Shown: positions 8,440 to 19,198, counted from the stretch's first letter. The stretch is DNA of 64,000 bases from Pseudarthrobacter polychromogenes (GCF_014644495.1 NZ_BMKU01000010.1:62001-126000); one strand, 5' to 3'. The notes: generated by a model from the sequence alone, not told the origin. Made by a program: numbers and translations.

Positions 8440-8754
8440 ATGGGGCAAATCAGGATCATAGATCAGGCAGCGGTCCAGGCCGCAGCCTTGGCGGCTTTGG
8501 ACAAGGGCCGGGCGCTGCTGCGGGTCTACTTCCACAGGCGGAAAGTGCGCGCTGCGGCCACGGCGCTGGCGGCGGCTTTGGCCGAGTCCCGGGAGGTGTG
8601 GAGCTGGCCGGGAGACCGGCTTCCGGTGGGGGATGAGATGTCGCAGCAGGTGGAACGCCTGACCCGCCGGCTCAAACTGGAGACGGAAGCACACGTGAGG
8701 CTGGAGGCGCTTTTCAAGACTGCGGGCGGAGGGCGTTCCGTCCTGGCGCTTTAG
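8440..8754 (+). CDS. Hypothetical protein, coiled-coil C-terminus
   Basis: 104 residues from the ATG at 8440 (MGQIRIIDQAAVQAA), with an AAAGG ribosome-binding site about 6 bp upstream. It is alanine- and arginine-rich, and a C-terminal heptad-like segment (about 65-92, MSQQVERLTRRLKLETEAHV) should form a coiled coil. No family is recognised. The 219 bp before it carry no visible gene. A longer frame begins at 8347, but that start has no ribosome-binding site. Confidence 0.6.
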   Translation: MGQIRIIDQAAVQAAALAALDKGRALLRVYFHRRKVRAAATALAAALAESREVWSWPGDRLPVGDEMSQQVERLTRRLKLETEAHVRLEALFKTAGGGRSVLAL

Positions 8755-8809
8755 GTGCCACACTTATGAGCAATCGAGTGGCTGGGGGTTACCGGGTCAG
8801 GAGATTGTT

Positions 8810-8929
8810 ATGGGTTGGTGGACAGGTTGGGCGTACCTCATTGCGGGACTCATGACAGTGGACGCACTCCTTTTGGCGCTGTGGGCCATTGACGAGGACT
8901 GGCCACGGAGCTGGTGGAAGAAACCCTGA
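8810..8929 (+). CDS. 39-residue single-TM miniprotein
   Basis: A short frame starting MGWWTGWAYLIAG and ending RSWWKKP. AGGAG lies 7 bp upstream of the ATG, a strong ribosome-binding site. One hydrophobic helix spans about residues 5-26, flanked by tryptophans and an acidic DED patch, with a basic C-terminus. It lies 55 bp after the coiled-coil gene on the same strand and just before the convergent GNAT gene. It could be a small membrane regulator; no family is recognised. Confidence 0.6.
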   Translation: MGWWTGWAYLIAGLMTVDALLLALWAIDEDWPRSWWKKP

Positions 8930-8934
8930 CGCCT

Positions 8935-9513
8935 TCAGCGTGGCGGCAGTTCCAGCCGCATCAGCACCCGCGGAAACCCATTAAGCACTGATCCGGTGTC
9001 CGCGGCCTTGGTGAAGCCCGCATCCTCGAACAGTTTGCGCGTGCCCACATAGGCCATGGTGAGGTCCACTTTCCGGCCGCCGTTGTCCACCGGGTACCCC
9101 TCGATGGCCGGTGCCCCGTAGGCCCGGGCCATGTCCACCGCGCCGGCCAGCAGGTGGTGCGAGATGCCTGTGCCCCGGTACCCGGGCCGCACCCTGATGC
9201 ACCAGACGGACCACACCTTCGCGTCATCCACGTACGGGATCCTGCGGTTGCCGGCAAAACTGGTGTCCGCACGGGGATGGACCGCTGCCCACCCAACTAC
9301 CTCGCCGCCGTCGTACGCCAGGACCCCAGGAGGGGGATCCTCCGCCACCAGCTGCTGCACCAGTTCCCCGCGTTCGGTCCCGCGCAGCGCCTGGTTCTGT
9401 TTGGACGGGATGCGGTAGCTCAGGCACCAGCAAACGTTGGCGTCGGGCCGCTTGGGTCCGACCATGGTTTTGACGTCCTCGAAGCTGGTTGCGGGACGGA
9501 CCTCGATGCCCAT
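8935..9513 (-). CDS. GNAT-family N-acetyltransferase
   Basis: 192 residues. The acetyl-CoA-binding motif IRVRPGYRGTGISHHLLAGA (about 110-129) is clear, preceded by the VVGWAAVHPRAD strand. The N-terminal VCWCLSYRIPSKQNQALRG segment is typical of a GNAT subgroup common in Actinobacteria. The substrate cannot be read from sequence. It stands alone and converges on the small membrane protein gene. Confidence 0.9.
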   Translation of the reverse strand: MGIEVRPATSFEDVKTMVGPKRPDANVCWCLSYRIPSKQNQALRGTERGELVQQLVAEDPPPGVLAYDGGEVVGWAAVHPRADTSFAGNRRIPYVDDAKVWSVWCIRVRPGYRGTGISHHLLAGAVDMARAYGAPAIEGYPVDNGGRKVDLTMAYVGTRKLFEDAGFTKAADTGSVLNGFPRVLMRLELPPR

Positions 9514-9613
9514 GCGGCCATCCTGTCACCGGGCTGCGGCGCTCTGCAACGGCGCCCGCATTGCTTGACGACAGCACGGCTACACTGTACCGACACGGCA
9601 ACTGCGGATAGAC

Positions 9614-9829
9614 ATGGCGGGCATAATGAACGACAAGCTGCACCTCACTCCGGACGATCAGTTTCCCGAAGACCTGGAGAAGGTTACGGACCAGGAGCTG
9701 CAAGTCCTGGACAGCCAGGTCCAGCGCCAACTCGACCACGAGGTAGTGGCAGACGGCGAACCCGACCCCGAAACCGAATTCCGCCACTACGAGCTGGACG
9801 AGGAATTCAGCGACCGAGACAAGCGCTGA
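9614..9829 (+). CDS. Small acidic hypothetical protein
   Basis: 71 residues, strongly acidic, with no hydrophobic segment (…DQELQVLDSQVQRQLDHEVV…DPETEFRHYELDEEF…). A second ATG at 9626 (MNDKLHL) is about as likely a start; neither has a clear ribosome-binding site. Codon usage fits the neighbourhood. Probably a conserved actinobacterial hypothetical protein, function unknown. The MFS gene follows after 59 bp in the same direction. Confidence 0.6.
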   Translation: MAGIMNDKLHLTPDDQFPEDLEKVTDQELQVLDSQVQRQLDHEVVADGEPDPETEFRHYELDEEFSDRDKR

Positions 9830-9888
9830 CAAAAACCCCCGGACCCTGACCGTGTCCATGCTCCAGGGTTGTTATTACACTGGGACGC

Positions 9889-11385
9889 ATGACCGAGCAG
9901 GAGCCGGTCCCGCCGCGCGCCGCTGCGGCTTCCGACGGCGGGAAAAGACTTAGCGAGGACGTTGCAGTCGCGTCCGCCGCACCCGAGGAGGGTGAGGCTC
10001 CGCGCCTCACTGATCCGGGCGCCGTCGACACTTCTGTGCGCACCCCGGCCCAGCGGTCCCGTACCTTCGCCGGGATCCTGGTGAACACCGCGGCCGCCAA
10101 CGTCACCACCAGCTATCTCTGGTTCGCACTGACGTTTTGGGTGTACCTGGAGACGCGCAACGTGATTGCCACCGGGGTAGTGGGCGGCGCGTACATGCTG
10201 CTGATTGCCGCGTCCAGCATCAGCTTCGGCACCTTCGTGGACCGCTACCGCAAGCTGGCCGTGATGCGATTCGCCGCGGCCTTCACCCTGGTGATGTTCG
10301 CGCTGGCCGGGGCCATGTTCCTGCTGACGCCCACCGCCTGGCTGCTCGACCTGGCCCGGCCGTGGTTCTGGGTGTTCACGCTGGTCATCCTGATCGGCGC
10401 GGTGGTTGAAAACATGCGCAACATTGCCCTCTCCACCACGGTGACCATCCTGATCGAGCCGGACCGCCGCGCCAACGCCAATGGACTGGTGGGCATGGTG
10501 CAGGGACTGATGTTCATTGTCACGTCCGTGCTCTCCGGGCTCTCGGTGGGGCTGCTCGGCATGGGCTGGACCATCGCCGTCGCGCTTGCGCTCACTGCAC
10601 TGGCGTTCCTGCACCTGCTCACCCTGCGCATGCCCGAGGAAGTCCGGGCGGCAGCCACGGATGCCCACGGCAGCTTCGACCTGCGCGGCTCCCTTGCTGC
10701 CGTGCTGGCCATATCCGGGCTGTTTGCCCTAATCCTGTTCTCCACGTTCAACAACTTCATTGGCGGCGTCTACATGGCCTTGATGGATCCCTACGGCCTG
10801 GAGATGTTCCCCGTGGAGCTGTGGGGCATCTTTTCCGCCGTGGGGTTCACGGGGATCCTTGTGGGCGGTGCGCTGATCGGCAAGTTCGGGCTGGGGTCCA
10901 ACCCGTTGCGCACCCTGCTCCTTGCTGTGGCCCTGATGGGTTTCCTCGGTGCAATTTTCACAATCAGGGAGTGGGCGTGGCTGTACATCGCGGGCATATG
11001 GGCCTACCTGGTCCTGGTGCCCTTCGTGGAAGCCGCCGAGCAGACAGTAATCCAGCAGGTGGTGCCGTTGCAGCGGCAGGGCCGTGTGTTCGGGTTCGCC
11101 ATGGCCTTCGAGTCCGCGGCATCGCCCGTCACGGCCTTCCTCATCGCCCCGATCGCCCAGTTCTGGATCATTCCCTACGCCCGGTCCGCCGACGGCGCCG
11201 CCCAGCTGGCCCCGCTGCTGGGCGAGGGCACCTCCCGCGGCATCGCCCTCGTATTCCTCGTGGCCGGGGCCATCATGATCATCGCCGCGCTGCTGGCTTT
11301 CCTCACGCCGGTCTACCGCCGGGTCTCGGCGTCGTACGCACAGGCGGCGGCAGAAGAGTCGCGGGCACCGGACACCGCTGCGTAA
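9889..11385 (+). CDS. MFS transporter
   Basis: 498 residues. A ~55-residue disordered, acidic N-terminus precedes about 12 hydrophobic helices. The loop between TM2 and TM3 carries SFGTFVDRYRKLAVM, the MFS motif-A region. A central hydrophilic loop (about 245-265) separates the two halves. It resembles drug/macrolide-type efflux MFS proteins, but no substrate can be inferred. It appears monocistronic, with a promoter-like TGTTATTACACTGGGA just before the ATG. Confidence 0.88.
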   Translation: MTEQEPVPPRAAAASDGGKRLSEDVAVASAAPEEGEAPRLTDPGAVDTSVRTPAQRSRTFAGILVNTAAANVTTSYLWFALTFWVYLETRNVIATGVVGGAYMLLIAASSISFGTFVDRYRKLAVMRFAAAFTLVMFALAGAMFLLTPTAWLLDLARPWFWVFTLVILIGAVVENMRNIALSTTVTILIEPDRRANANGLVGMVQGLMFIVTSVLSGLSVGLLGMGWTIAVALALTALAFLHLLTLRMPEEVRAAATDAHGSFDLRGSLAAVLAISGLFALILFSTFNNFIGGVYMALMDPYGLEMFPVELWGIFSAVGFTGILVGGALIGKFGLGSNPLRTLLLAVALMGFLGAIFTIREWAWLYIAGIWAYLVLVPFVEAAEQTVIQQVVPLQRQGRVFGFAMAFESAASPVTAFLIAPIAQFWIIPYARSADGAAQLAPLLGEGTSRGIALVFLVAGAIMIIAALLAFLTPVYRRVSASYAQAAAEESRAPDTAA

Positions 11386-11430
11386 ACACCGAACGCCCCC
11401 GCACCGCTGACCAGTGGGATGGTGACCAGT

Positions 11431-11505
11431 GGGAGAGCGTCCGGGGAAAAGCTGCAGTAGGTGCGAGAGCGTTTGGGGAAATGCTGCGGTAAGTGAGAGA
11501 GCGTT
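11431..11505. repeat. Short tandem repeat, about 32-bp unit, 2.3 copies
   Basis: Two adjacent units beginning GAGAGCGTCCGGGGAAAAGC and GAGAGCGTTTGGGGAAATGC, each ending in GTAGGTG/GTAAGTG-like sequence, followed by a third partial GAGAGCGTTAG. They lie between the convergent MFS and bcp genes, the last unit touching the bcp stop. Unit identity is about 85%. No protein or hairpin explains them. Confidence 0.75.
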
Positions 11506-11983
11506 AGAAGCCCAGGGCTTCCTTCAGGGCGGCCACGTGGCCATCGGCCTTGACCTGGTACTGGGCCAGGACAACGTTGCCTTCGGTATCCAGCACCACT
11601 GTGGAGCGGACCAGACCCTCGGTGATTTCGCCGTTGACCAGCTTCTCGCCCCAGGCGCCGTAGGCAAGGGCAACTGCGTGGTCCGGGTCGGAGAGCAGCG
11701 GGAAGGTCAGGGAGAAGTCGCCGGTGAAGCCGGCCAGCGCCTCGGGCTCGTCGGGGGAGACGCCGATGACCTCGTAGCCCTTGCCCTGCAGGGAAGCCAG
11801 GCTGTCGCGGAAGTCGCAGGCCTCGGTGGTGCAGCCAGGGGTGGCGGCCTTCGGGTAGAAGTACACGATCACGTTCTTGCCACGGTAATCGGCCAACGCA
11901 GTCTCGCGGCCCTGGGCATCCTGAAGGGTAAAGTCAGGGGCCGGGGTTCCGGGCTGGAGCTTGGTGGTCAGGGTGGGGCTCAT
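11504..11983 (-). CDS. bcp: Thioredoxin-dependent peroxiredoxin Bcp/PrxQ
   Basis: Reduces hydroperoxides using thioredoxin. 159 residues with the PrxQ signature PKAATPGCTTEACDFRD: Cys51 is the peroxidatic and Cys56 the resolving cysteine, spaced as in atypical two-Cys Bcp. AAGGAA lies 7 bp upstream of the ATG. It has its own 80-bp upstream gap after the winged-helix gene, so probably its own promoter. Confidence 0.95.
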   Translation of the reverse strand: MSPTLTTKLQPGTPAPDFTLQDAQGRETALADYRGKNVIVYFYPKAATPGCTTEACDFRDSLASLQGKGYEVIGVSPDEPEALAGFTGDFSLTFPLLSDPDHAVALAYGAWGEKLVNGEITEGLVRSTVVLDTEGNVVLAQYQVKADGHVAALKEALGF

Positions 11984-12063
11984 GGTGTTCCTTTGGAAGA
12001 CTTTGTCATTACTGGCAAAACATCAAGTGAAGCGGCTTCCCGCTCAGTGATACAACTCCGGCG

Positions 12064-12750
12064 TCATATGCAGTATTCCGCCGGCCCGCGGACGGTGGCG
12101 CAGGAACCTGGTACAAACTGGTAGCCGCCGCCCCTGACGGTGGCCACGGCATGGCGGGCATTCCCGAGCTTGCGGCGGATCCTGCCCACGTACACGTCGA
12201 TGGACCGGGCCGAGGCGCCGGGGGTTTCGAACGAGTCCAGGAACTCCTGCAGTTCCTCCCTGCCCACTGTGCGGGACAGGTGCGTGACCAGGTACCGGAG
12301 GACCTTGAATTCGACGCCGGTCAGCGGCACCCGCCGTCCGTCCAGGAGGACCTGGTCAGCGGCGAGGTCCACCGCCATGCGGCTCACGGGGCCGGCCGAC
12401 GGCGGCAGCCGGGTGCCGCCGTCGTCCTCCCCTGGTGCCCCGCAGGGGGCGCCGGAAGGGTCCTCCGCGGCGGAGGGAGCATGAGAGGAGTCGTCTGCGG
12501 CTCCCCCCGCGCAAGCGGAGGACCCCGGCGTGGGAGCTCCGGCGGCGGGCCAGTGGACTTCCGCCTCCGGAGCAGTTTCGAGGGCCCTGGCCAGGACCAG
12601 TTGGGCGGCGCGGGCCAGGAGTTCCGGGCTGGTGCCGTCCTCCGGGACCACCCACACGGCGAGGCCGCGGGCGGCTGCCCCGGTGAAGGCAGGCCTGGCG
12701 ATGGTTCCGGGACGTGCCCCCGTCCTCGGATGGTGGGCTTCCACTGCCAT
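12064..12750 (-). CDS. OmpR-type winged-helix DNA-binding protein without receiver
   Basis: 228 residues. The C-terminal ~100 residues form a Trans_reg_C winged helix: LTGVEFKVLRYLVTHLSRTVGREELQ, RSIDVYVGRIRRKLG and VRGGGYQFVP. The N-terminal ~120 residues hold a small alpha/beta segment and a Gly/Ala/Pro-rich linker, with no phospho-acceptor Asp pocket. It starts 9 bp after the allB stop with AAGGA 7 bp before its ATG, so it is the last gene of the allantoin/glyoxylate operon. A role in regulating that operon is possible but unproven. Confidence 0.88.
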   Translation of the reverse strand: MAVEAHHPRTGARPGTIARPAFTGAAARGLAVWVVPEDGTSPELLARAAQLVLARALETAPEAEVHWPAAGAPTPGSSACAGGAADDSSHAPSAAEDPSGAPCGAPGEDDGGTRLPPSAGPVSRMAVDLAADQVLLDGRRVPLTGVEFKVLRYLVTHLSRTVGREELQEFLDSFETPGASARSIDVYVGRIRRKLGNARHAVATVRGGGYQFVPGSCATVRGPAEYCI

Positions 12751-12759
12751 GGCGCGTCC

Positions 12760-14103
12760 TTAGACTCCGCCGCGGCGGATCAGCTTGCCCGTGGGGGTCT
12801 GCCCGTCCACGACGGACCCGCGCAGGAAGGTCTTGCGGACCACGCCGGAGAGGGCCTTGCCGTCGTACGGGGTGATGGGGTTCTTGTGCTTGAGTTTGGA
12901 AACGTCCACCACGAAGGCCTCGTCCGGGGCGAAGATGGCGAAGTCGGCGTCGTAGCCCAGCGCCAGCTGTCCCTTGGTGGAGAGGCGGGCCAGGGCGGCG
13001 GGCTTCTCGCCCATCCAGGACACCACCTGCTCCAGCGGAATGCCGCGGTGGCGGGCCTCGGTCCAGATCAGTGAGAGCCCCAGCTGGAGCGACGAGACGC
13101 CGCCCCAGGCCACGGCGAAGTCACCGTTCTCCAGGTCCTTCAGGTCCAGGGTGGAGGGGGAGTGGTCCGAGACGATGCAGTCGATGGTGCCGTCCAGCAG
13201 GCCCTGCCACAGCAGCTCCCGGTTGGAGGCTTCACGGATGGGCGGGCAGCACTTGTAGGCAGTGGCGCCGTCCGGGATTTCCTCGGCCATCAGCGTGAGG
13301 TAGTGCGGGCACGTTTCCACAGTGAGCTTCACGCCGTCGCGCTTTGCGCTGGCAATCATGGGCAACGCGTCCGACGACGAGAGGTGCAGGATGTGCGCAC
13401 GCGCACCGGTCCAGCGGGCCCGTTCGATCACCTCGGCGATGGCCTTGTTCTCGGCGCCGCGCGGGCGGGAGGCCAGGAAGGTCTGGTAGTGGTCGCCGCC
13501 GGGGTGCGGGGCGCGGTCGATGGCGTGCGAGTCCTCGGCGTGGACGATCATCAGCGAGTCGAAGGACTTGAGCTCGGCCATGTCCTCCTCCATCTCGTCC
13601 GCGTCCAGGTGCGGGAACTCGTCCACGCCGGAGTGCAGGAGGAAGCACTTGAAGCCGAACACGCCTTCGTCATGCAGGGCACGCAGGTCGCCCTTGTTGC
13701 CGGGGATCGCACCGCCCCAGAATCCGACGTCGACGAACGCCTGGTCCTCGGCCACCTCGCGCTTGAGCTTGAGGTTTGCCACGGTGGTGGTGGGCGGGAC
13801 GGAGTTCAGCGGCATGTCGATGATGGTGGTGACGCCGCCGGCCGCTGCTGCACGGGTGGCGGAGGCGAAGCCTTCCCACTCGGTGCGGCCGGGCTCGTTG
13901 ACGTGGACGTGGGTGTCCACCAGGCCGGGGATGAGGGTTTCGTCGTCAGCCAGTTCGATGACTTCCGCGCCGGCCAGGCCGTTGCCCAGCGGCTCGAGGG
14001 CCACGATCTTGCCGCCGCGGACGCCCACTTCACGTGGAGCCAGGCCGGCGGTGGTGAGGATGCGCTGGCCGCGGATGACCAGGTCAAAACGTTCTTCAGA
14101 CAT
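12760..14103 (-). CDS. allB: Allantoinase
   Basis: Hydrolyses allantoin to allantoate. 447 residues of the cyclic amidohydrolase fold. Metal ligands lie in [17 protein letters not shown]; the carboxylated-Lys region [26 protein letters not shown] and the Asp in CIVSDHSPS follow in order. The WEGF allantoinase signature separates it from hydantoinase and dihydroorotase. AAGGAGG lies 6 bp upstream of the ATG. It overlaps the glycerate kinase gene by 8 bp. Its substrate would come from uraD-uraH at 2-2.8 kb. Confidence 0.95.
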   Translation of the reverse strand: MSEERFDLVIRGQRILTTAGLAPREVGVRGGKIVALEPLGNGLAGAEVIELADDETLIPGLVDTHVHVNEPGRTEWEGFASATRAAAAGGVTTIIDMPLNSVPPTTTVANLKLKREVAEDQAFVDVGFWGGAIPGNKGDLRALHDEGVFGFKCFLLHSGVDEFPHLDADEMEEDMAELKSFDSLMIVHAEDSHAIDRAPHPGGDHYQTFLASRPRGAENKAIAEVIERARWTGARAHILHLSSSDALPMIASAKRDGVKLTVETCPHYLTLMAEEIPDGATAYKCCPPIREASNRELLWQGLLDGTIDCIVSDHSPSTLDLKDLENGDFAVAWGGVSSLQLGLSLIWTEARHRGIPLEQVVSWMGEKPAALARLSTKGQLALGYDADFAIFAPDEAFVVDVSKLKHKNPITPYDGKALSGVVRKTFLRGSVVDGQTPTGKLIRRGGV

Positions 14104-15310
14104 GGAGGTCCTCCTTGGTGGTTGCGGAGCGGGACAGCGTGGTGGCTGCCAGCCTTCCGCTGATCTGTGTGCCTAGCTGCTCCAGAAGCGGCGCTGCCTC
14201 TGCTATGCACCTGTCTACATTGCTTTCAAGCTCGGTCAAAGCGTAAACGTCCTCGAATCCGGCGGCGGCCGCCTGCCCCTGCGCGAGGGTGGTCCGCCCG
14301 CAGACGGCAACCACCGGGACGCCCTGCGCCGCGGCTGCCCGGGCCACGCCCATGGGGGTCTTGCCCAGCAGGCTTTGTTCGTCCAGGCTGCCTTCGCCGG
14401 TGATCACCAGGTCGGCGCCGGCCAGCCTCTGCTCCAATTCCGTGAATTCCAGAACGACGTCGATGCCCGGGCGCCGGGTTGCGGCCAGGACGGCGATGGC
14501 TGCGTAGCCGACGCCTCCTGCCGCTCCGGCGCCGGGGGCTTCCGCCGCTTTGAAGGCCCTGTTGGACGGGCCTTCCGAACCGATTTCCCTGGCCAGGACT
14601 TCGACAAACCTGGCCAGGGCGGCGTCGAGCATGCCGACGTCCTGTTGTGTGGCGCCTTTCTGCGGGCCGAAAATCGCCGCGGCGCCCTGGGCGCCCAACA
14701 GGGGATTGTCGACGTCGGATGCCAGCACAAAGCGTGTGTCCTTCAGTCGGGGTTCGAATCCGCTGAAGTCGATCCGGTCCAGGCGGGCCAAAGCGGCACC
14801 GCCGGACGGAAGGTCGTTGCCGGCGGCATCGAGGAGCCTGGCGCCGAGGCCCTGCAGGACTCCGGCGCCGCCGTCGGTATTGGCACTGCCGCCCACGCCC
14901 AGGATGATGCGGTTGCAGCTGGCATCCAGGGCGGCGCGGATGAGCTGGCCGGTGCCCAGGCTCGTGGCGGTGGCGGCCGCCGCCGGGCCCGGACACCCGT
15001 CCACCAGGGCACTGGCCGGGAGAAGCGCCAGGCCCGAGGCCGCGGCCATCTCGATGACGGCCTCATTGCCCCGGACGGCGAACTCGGCCGTGACCGGTTC
15101 CCCTGTTGGTCCGGCCACCACGGCACTGCGGCGGGTGAAGCCCGAGCCGACGGCGGCGTCGAGGGTTCCCTCACCGCCGTCGGCTACGGGAATCGGGATC
15201 ACGTCAAGGTTCCCGCCCGCGCCCCGCTGCAGGCCCTTTTCCAGGTGCGCACAGACTTCGGGGGCGGACAACGACCCCTTGAACTTGTCCGGGGCAATGA
15301 CAATGCGCAT
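14096..15310 (-). CDS. glxK: Glycerate kinase (GlxK/GarK family)
   Basis: Phosphorylates D-glycerate, the product of tartronate-semialdehyde reduction, feeding glycolysis. 404 residues with N-terminal [16 protein letters not shown] and the motifs [26 protein letters not shown], and [20 protein letters not shown]. It is fourth in the operon, between gcl and allB, exactly where the glycerate pathway predicts. The C-terminus is about 25 residues longer than E. coli GlxK. Confidence 0.94.
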   Translation of the reverse strand: MRIVIAPDKFKGSLSAPEVCAHLEKGLQRGAGGNLDVIPIPVADGGEGTLDAAVGSGFTRRSAVVAGPTGEPVTAEFAVRGNEAVIEMAAASGLALLPASALVDGCPGPAAAATATSLGTGQLIRAALDASCNRIILGVGGSANTDGGAGVLQGLGARLLDAAGNDLPSGGAALARLDRIDFSGFEPRLKDTRFVLASDVDNPLLGAQGAAAIFGPQKGATQQDVGMLDAALARFVEVLAREIGSEGPSNRAFKAAEAPGAGAAGGVGYAAIAVLAATRRPGIDVVLEFTELEQRLAGADLVITGEGSLDEQSLLGKTPMGVARAAAAQGVPVVAVCGRTTLAQGQAAAAGFEDVYALTELESNVDRCIAEAAPLLEQLGTQISGRLAATTLSRSATTKEDLHV

Positions 15311-15339
15311 GGCTGTCTTTCTTTCTAGGGCTTCAGCGT

Positions 15340-17118
<1,779 letters not shown>

Positions 17119-17157
17119 GGTGTGCTCCTACTGAAGTCTGTTTTTGGGTGTGCTGAA

Positions 17158-17222
17158 GGAGTTTTTGTCCAGATATGCAGGGTTTTGGGGCTTTCAAGTC
17201 CGCATATCTGGACAAAAACTTC
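17158..17222. repeat. Family A 65-bp palindromic element, copy A3
   Basis: Arms of 19 bp without mismatch (17160-17178 and 17202-17220), sharing the GTTTTTGTCCAGATATGC core with A2 and A4. It lies inside the hyi-glxR-gcl operon, in the 119-bp gap between glxR and gcl. Any transcript through the operon would carry it as a hairpin. Confidence 0.92.
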
Positions 17223-17237
17223 GTGGGGTGGGGCGGG

Positions 17238-18116
17238 TTACTTCCGGCCGCTGAGCTGGAGGACCTGCTTGAAGAGTCCGGAGTGGTCCAGTGCGCCGTC
17301 GCCCTGGTTGACGGTGGCGGCGACGAGCTGGGCGACGACGGCGCCGAGGGGGACGGCGACGTTGGCTTCGCGGGCGGCGGAGGTGACGATGCCGAGGTCC
17401 TTGTGGTGCAGGGCCAGGCGGAAGCCGGGGTCGAAGTTGCGGTCCAGCATCTTCTGGCCCTTCTGGTCCAGGACCTTGGAGCCGGCCAGGCCGCCGCCGA
17501 GGACCTTGAGGGCGGCGTCGGTGTCCACGCCATAGGCCTCAAGGAAGGCGATGGCCTCCGCGAGGACCTCGATGTTGACGGCGACGATGAGCTGGTTGGC
17601 GGCTTTCACGGTTTGGCCGGAGCCGGAGGGGCCCACGTGGACGATGGTTTTGCCGACGGCGTTCAGCACGTCCGAGGCGGCGTCGAAGTCTTCCTTGTCG
17701 CCGCCGACCATGATGGAGAGGACGGCGTCGATGGCACCCTGCTCGCCGCCGCTGACCGGGGCGTCGAGGGGGCGGATGCCGGCTTCGCGGGCTTCATCCG
17801 ACAGGCGCTTGGCGACGTCGGGGCGGATGCTGGAGGCGTCAATCCACAAGGTTCCCTGCTTGGCGTTGGCGAAGACGCCGTCCTTGCCGCCCACTACGCC
17901 CTCCACGTCGGGGGAGTCCGGCACCATGGTGATGACGACGTCGGCATCCTTGACGGCGTCCGCGATGCTCGTGGCGCCCTTGCCGCCTTCGGAGACCAGC
18001 TTGTCGATCTTGTCCTGGCTGCGGTTGAAGCCGGTGACGGTGTGGCCAGCCTTGACCAGGTTGATGGCCATGGGCAGGCCCATGATTCCGAGTCCGATAA
18101 CTGCAACGTTGCTCAT
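17238..18116 (-). CDS. glxR: 2-hydroxy-3-oxopropionate (tartronate semialdehyde) reductase
   Basis: Reduces tartronate semialdehyde to D-glycerate with NAD(P)H. 292 residues from the ATG at 18116 (MSNVAVIGLGIMGLPMA), which carries the Rossmann GxGxxG. AGGAAAG lies about 9 bp upstream, supporting this start over an upstream ATG at 18155. DAPVSGGEQGA is the substrate-binding motif and KAANQLIVAVN holds the catalytic Lys. It is second gene of the operon, flanked by one palindrome of each family. Confidence 0.95.
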   Translation of the reverse strand: MSNVAVIGLGIMGLPMAINLVKAGHTVTGFNRSQDKIDKLVSEGGKGATSIADAVKDADVVITMVPDSPDVEGVVGGKDGVFANAKQGTLWIDASSIRPDVAKRLSDEAREAGIRPLDAPVSGGEQGAIDAVLSIMVGGDKEDFDAASDVLNAVGKTIVHVGPSGSGQTVKAANQLIVAVNIEVLAEAIAFLEAYGVDTDAALKVLGGGLAGSKVLDQKGQKMLDRNFDPGFRLALHHKDLGIVTSAAREANVAVPLGAVVAQLVAATVNQGDGALDHSGLFKQVLQLSGRK

Positions 18117-18150
18117 GATGGTTCTCTTTCCTGAAGTCTGTGTGGGGTTA

Positions 18151-18216
18151 CCCAACTAGGTAGCGTTAAGTGTCGTTATGGGGGCTCAAAACGACACTTC
18201 GCGCTACTCAGTTGGG
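18151..18216. repeat. Family B 66-bp palindromic element, copy B1
   Basis: Ends CCCAACTAGGTAGC / GCTACTCAGTTGGG enclose an inner stem (AGTGTCGTT with AACGACACT) and a loop. In reverse complement it aligns without gaps to B2 (38440-38505), with ends and loop conserved but the inner stem replaced. It lies between hyi and glxR in one operon. Confidence 0.9.
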
Positions 18217-18228
18217 TGGGGCGGGGGA

Positions 18229-19029
18229 TTACTGGCTGACGCGCTGGCGGATGGCCCAGCTGAAGGCCGTTTCCTGCGGCTCCTTGTACTCGAGGCCGAT
18301 GTAGCCCTCGTAGCCGAGTTCGCGGCTGCGGGCGATCCACTCGCCGAGGGGGAGAGTGCCGGTGCCGGGGGCGCCGCGGCCGGGGTTGTCCGCGATCTGG
18401 ATGTGGCCGAAGTCCTTGGCATGGTTTTCGATGACAGCTGCTACGTCGTCGCCGTTGACTGCGAGGTGGTAGAAGTCGGCGAGGAGCTTGATGTTGCCGA
18501 CGCCGGCCTCCGCCTTCACGCGGGCGATGACGTTGAGTGCGTCGGCAGCGGTGAGGAGCGGGTACTTGGGTGCTCCGCTGACCGGTTCGAGGAGGACGGT
18601 CCCGCCGATCCGGGCGACGCCTTCGGCGGCCGCGGCCAGGTTCTTGACCGCCAGCTCGTCCTGCTCCTCGGGAGTGAACTCGTCCTGCCGGTTGCCGTAA
18701 AGAGCATTGAAGGCTTTGCAGCCCAGACGCTCGCCGATACCGGCTACAACGTCGATGTTGTCCTTGAACTCGGAGCAGCGTCCCTTCCAGGAGACCAGCC
18801 CGCGGTCGCCGCCGGGCATGTTGCCGGCGTTGAAGTTCAGGCCGGTCAGCTGCACCCCTGCGTCTTGGATGGCGTTCTCGAATTCGGTGACCTGGGCGTC
18901 GGACGGGACGGAGCTCTCAAAGGGCCACCAGAACTCGACGGCGTCAAAGCCGGCTGCCTTGGCTGCTGCAGGGCGCTCGAGCAGGGGCAGCTCCGTGAGG
19001 AGGATGGAGCAGTTCACTGTGTACGTCAT
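18229..19029 (-). CDS. hyi: Hydroxypyruvate isomerase
   Basis: Interconverts hydroxypyruvate and tartronate semialdehyde. 266 residues of the xylose-isomerase-like TIM barrel. Visible blocks include MTYTVNCSILLTELPLLERP, FDAVEFWWPF, LNFNAGNMPGGDRG and LLEPVSG, and a C-terminal YIGLEYKE that matches Hyi. GAAGGA lies 7 bp upstream of the ATG at 19029; an ATG 15 bp further up is less supported. It is first gene of the six-gene operon; two IclR-like sites lie 60-95 bp upstream. Confidence 0.93.
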   Translation of the reverse strand: MTYTVNCSILLTELPLLERPAAAKAAGFDAVEFWWPFESSVPSDAQVTEFENAIQDAGVQLTGLNFNAGNMPGGDRGLVSWKGRCSEFKDNIDVVAGIGERLGCKAFNALYGNRQDEFTPEEQDELAVKNLAAAAEGVARIGGTVLLEPVSGAPKYPLLTAADALNVIARVKAEAGVGNIKLLADFYHLAVNGDDVAAVIENHAKDFGHIQIADNPGRGAPGTGTLPLGEWIARSRELGYEGYIGLEYKEPQETAFSWAIRQRVSQ

Positions 19030-19088
19030 CGTAGGTCCTTCCAAGGAGGGCTTGATCCATCTTCCCTTGCTTCCAGTCTTTATAAACT

Positions 19089-19123
19089 TTCCGCTTTGTG
19101 GAATTTAGATTCTGCTTTATGAA
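19089..19123. promoter_or_regulatory. Paired IclR-like operators upstream of hyi operon
   Basis: TTCCGCTTTGTGGAA (19089-19103) and ATTCTGCTTTATGAA (19109-19123) are two similar palindromic 15-mers 20 bp apart, about two helical turns. They match the sites upstream of uraD and the DctA gene, suggesting joint control of ureide and glyoxylate use. Confidence 0.5.
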
Positions 19124-19198
19124 AAGTGTAGGGAATGAGGGGCGGGGGAGTCAAGGGGCGCAGTTTGCCCGAGTGCGCTGCCTTAGGGGAGTTGGCAA

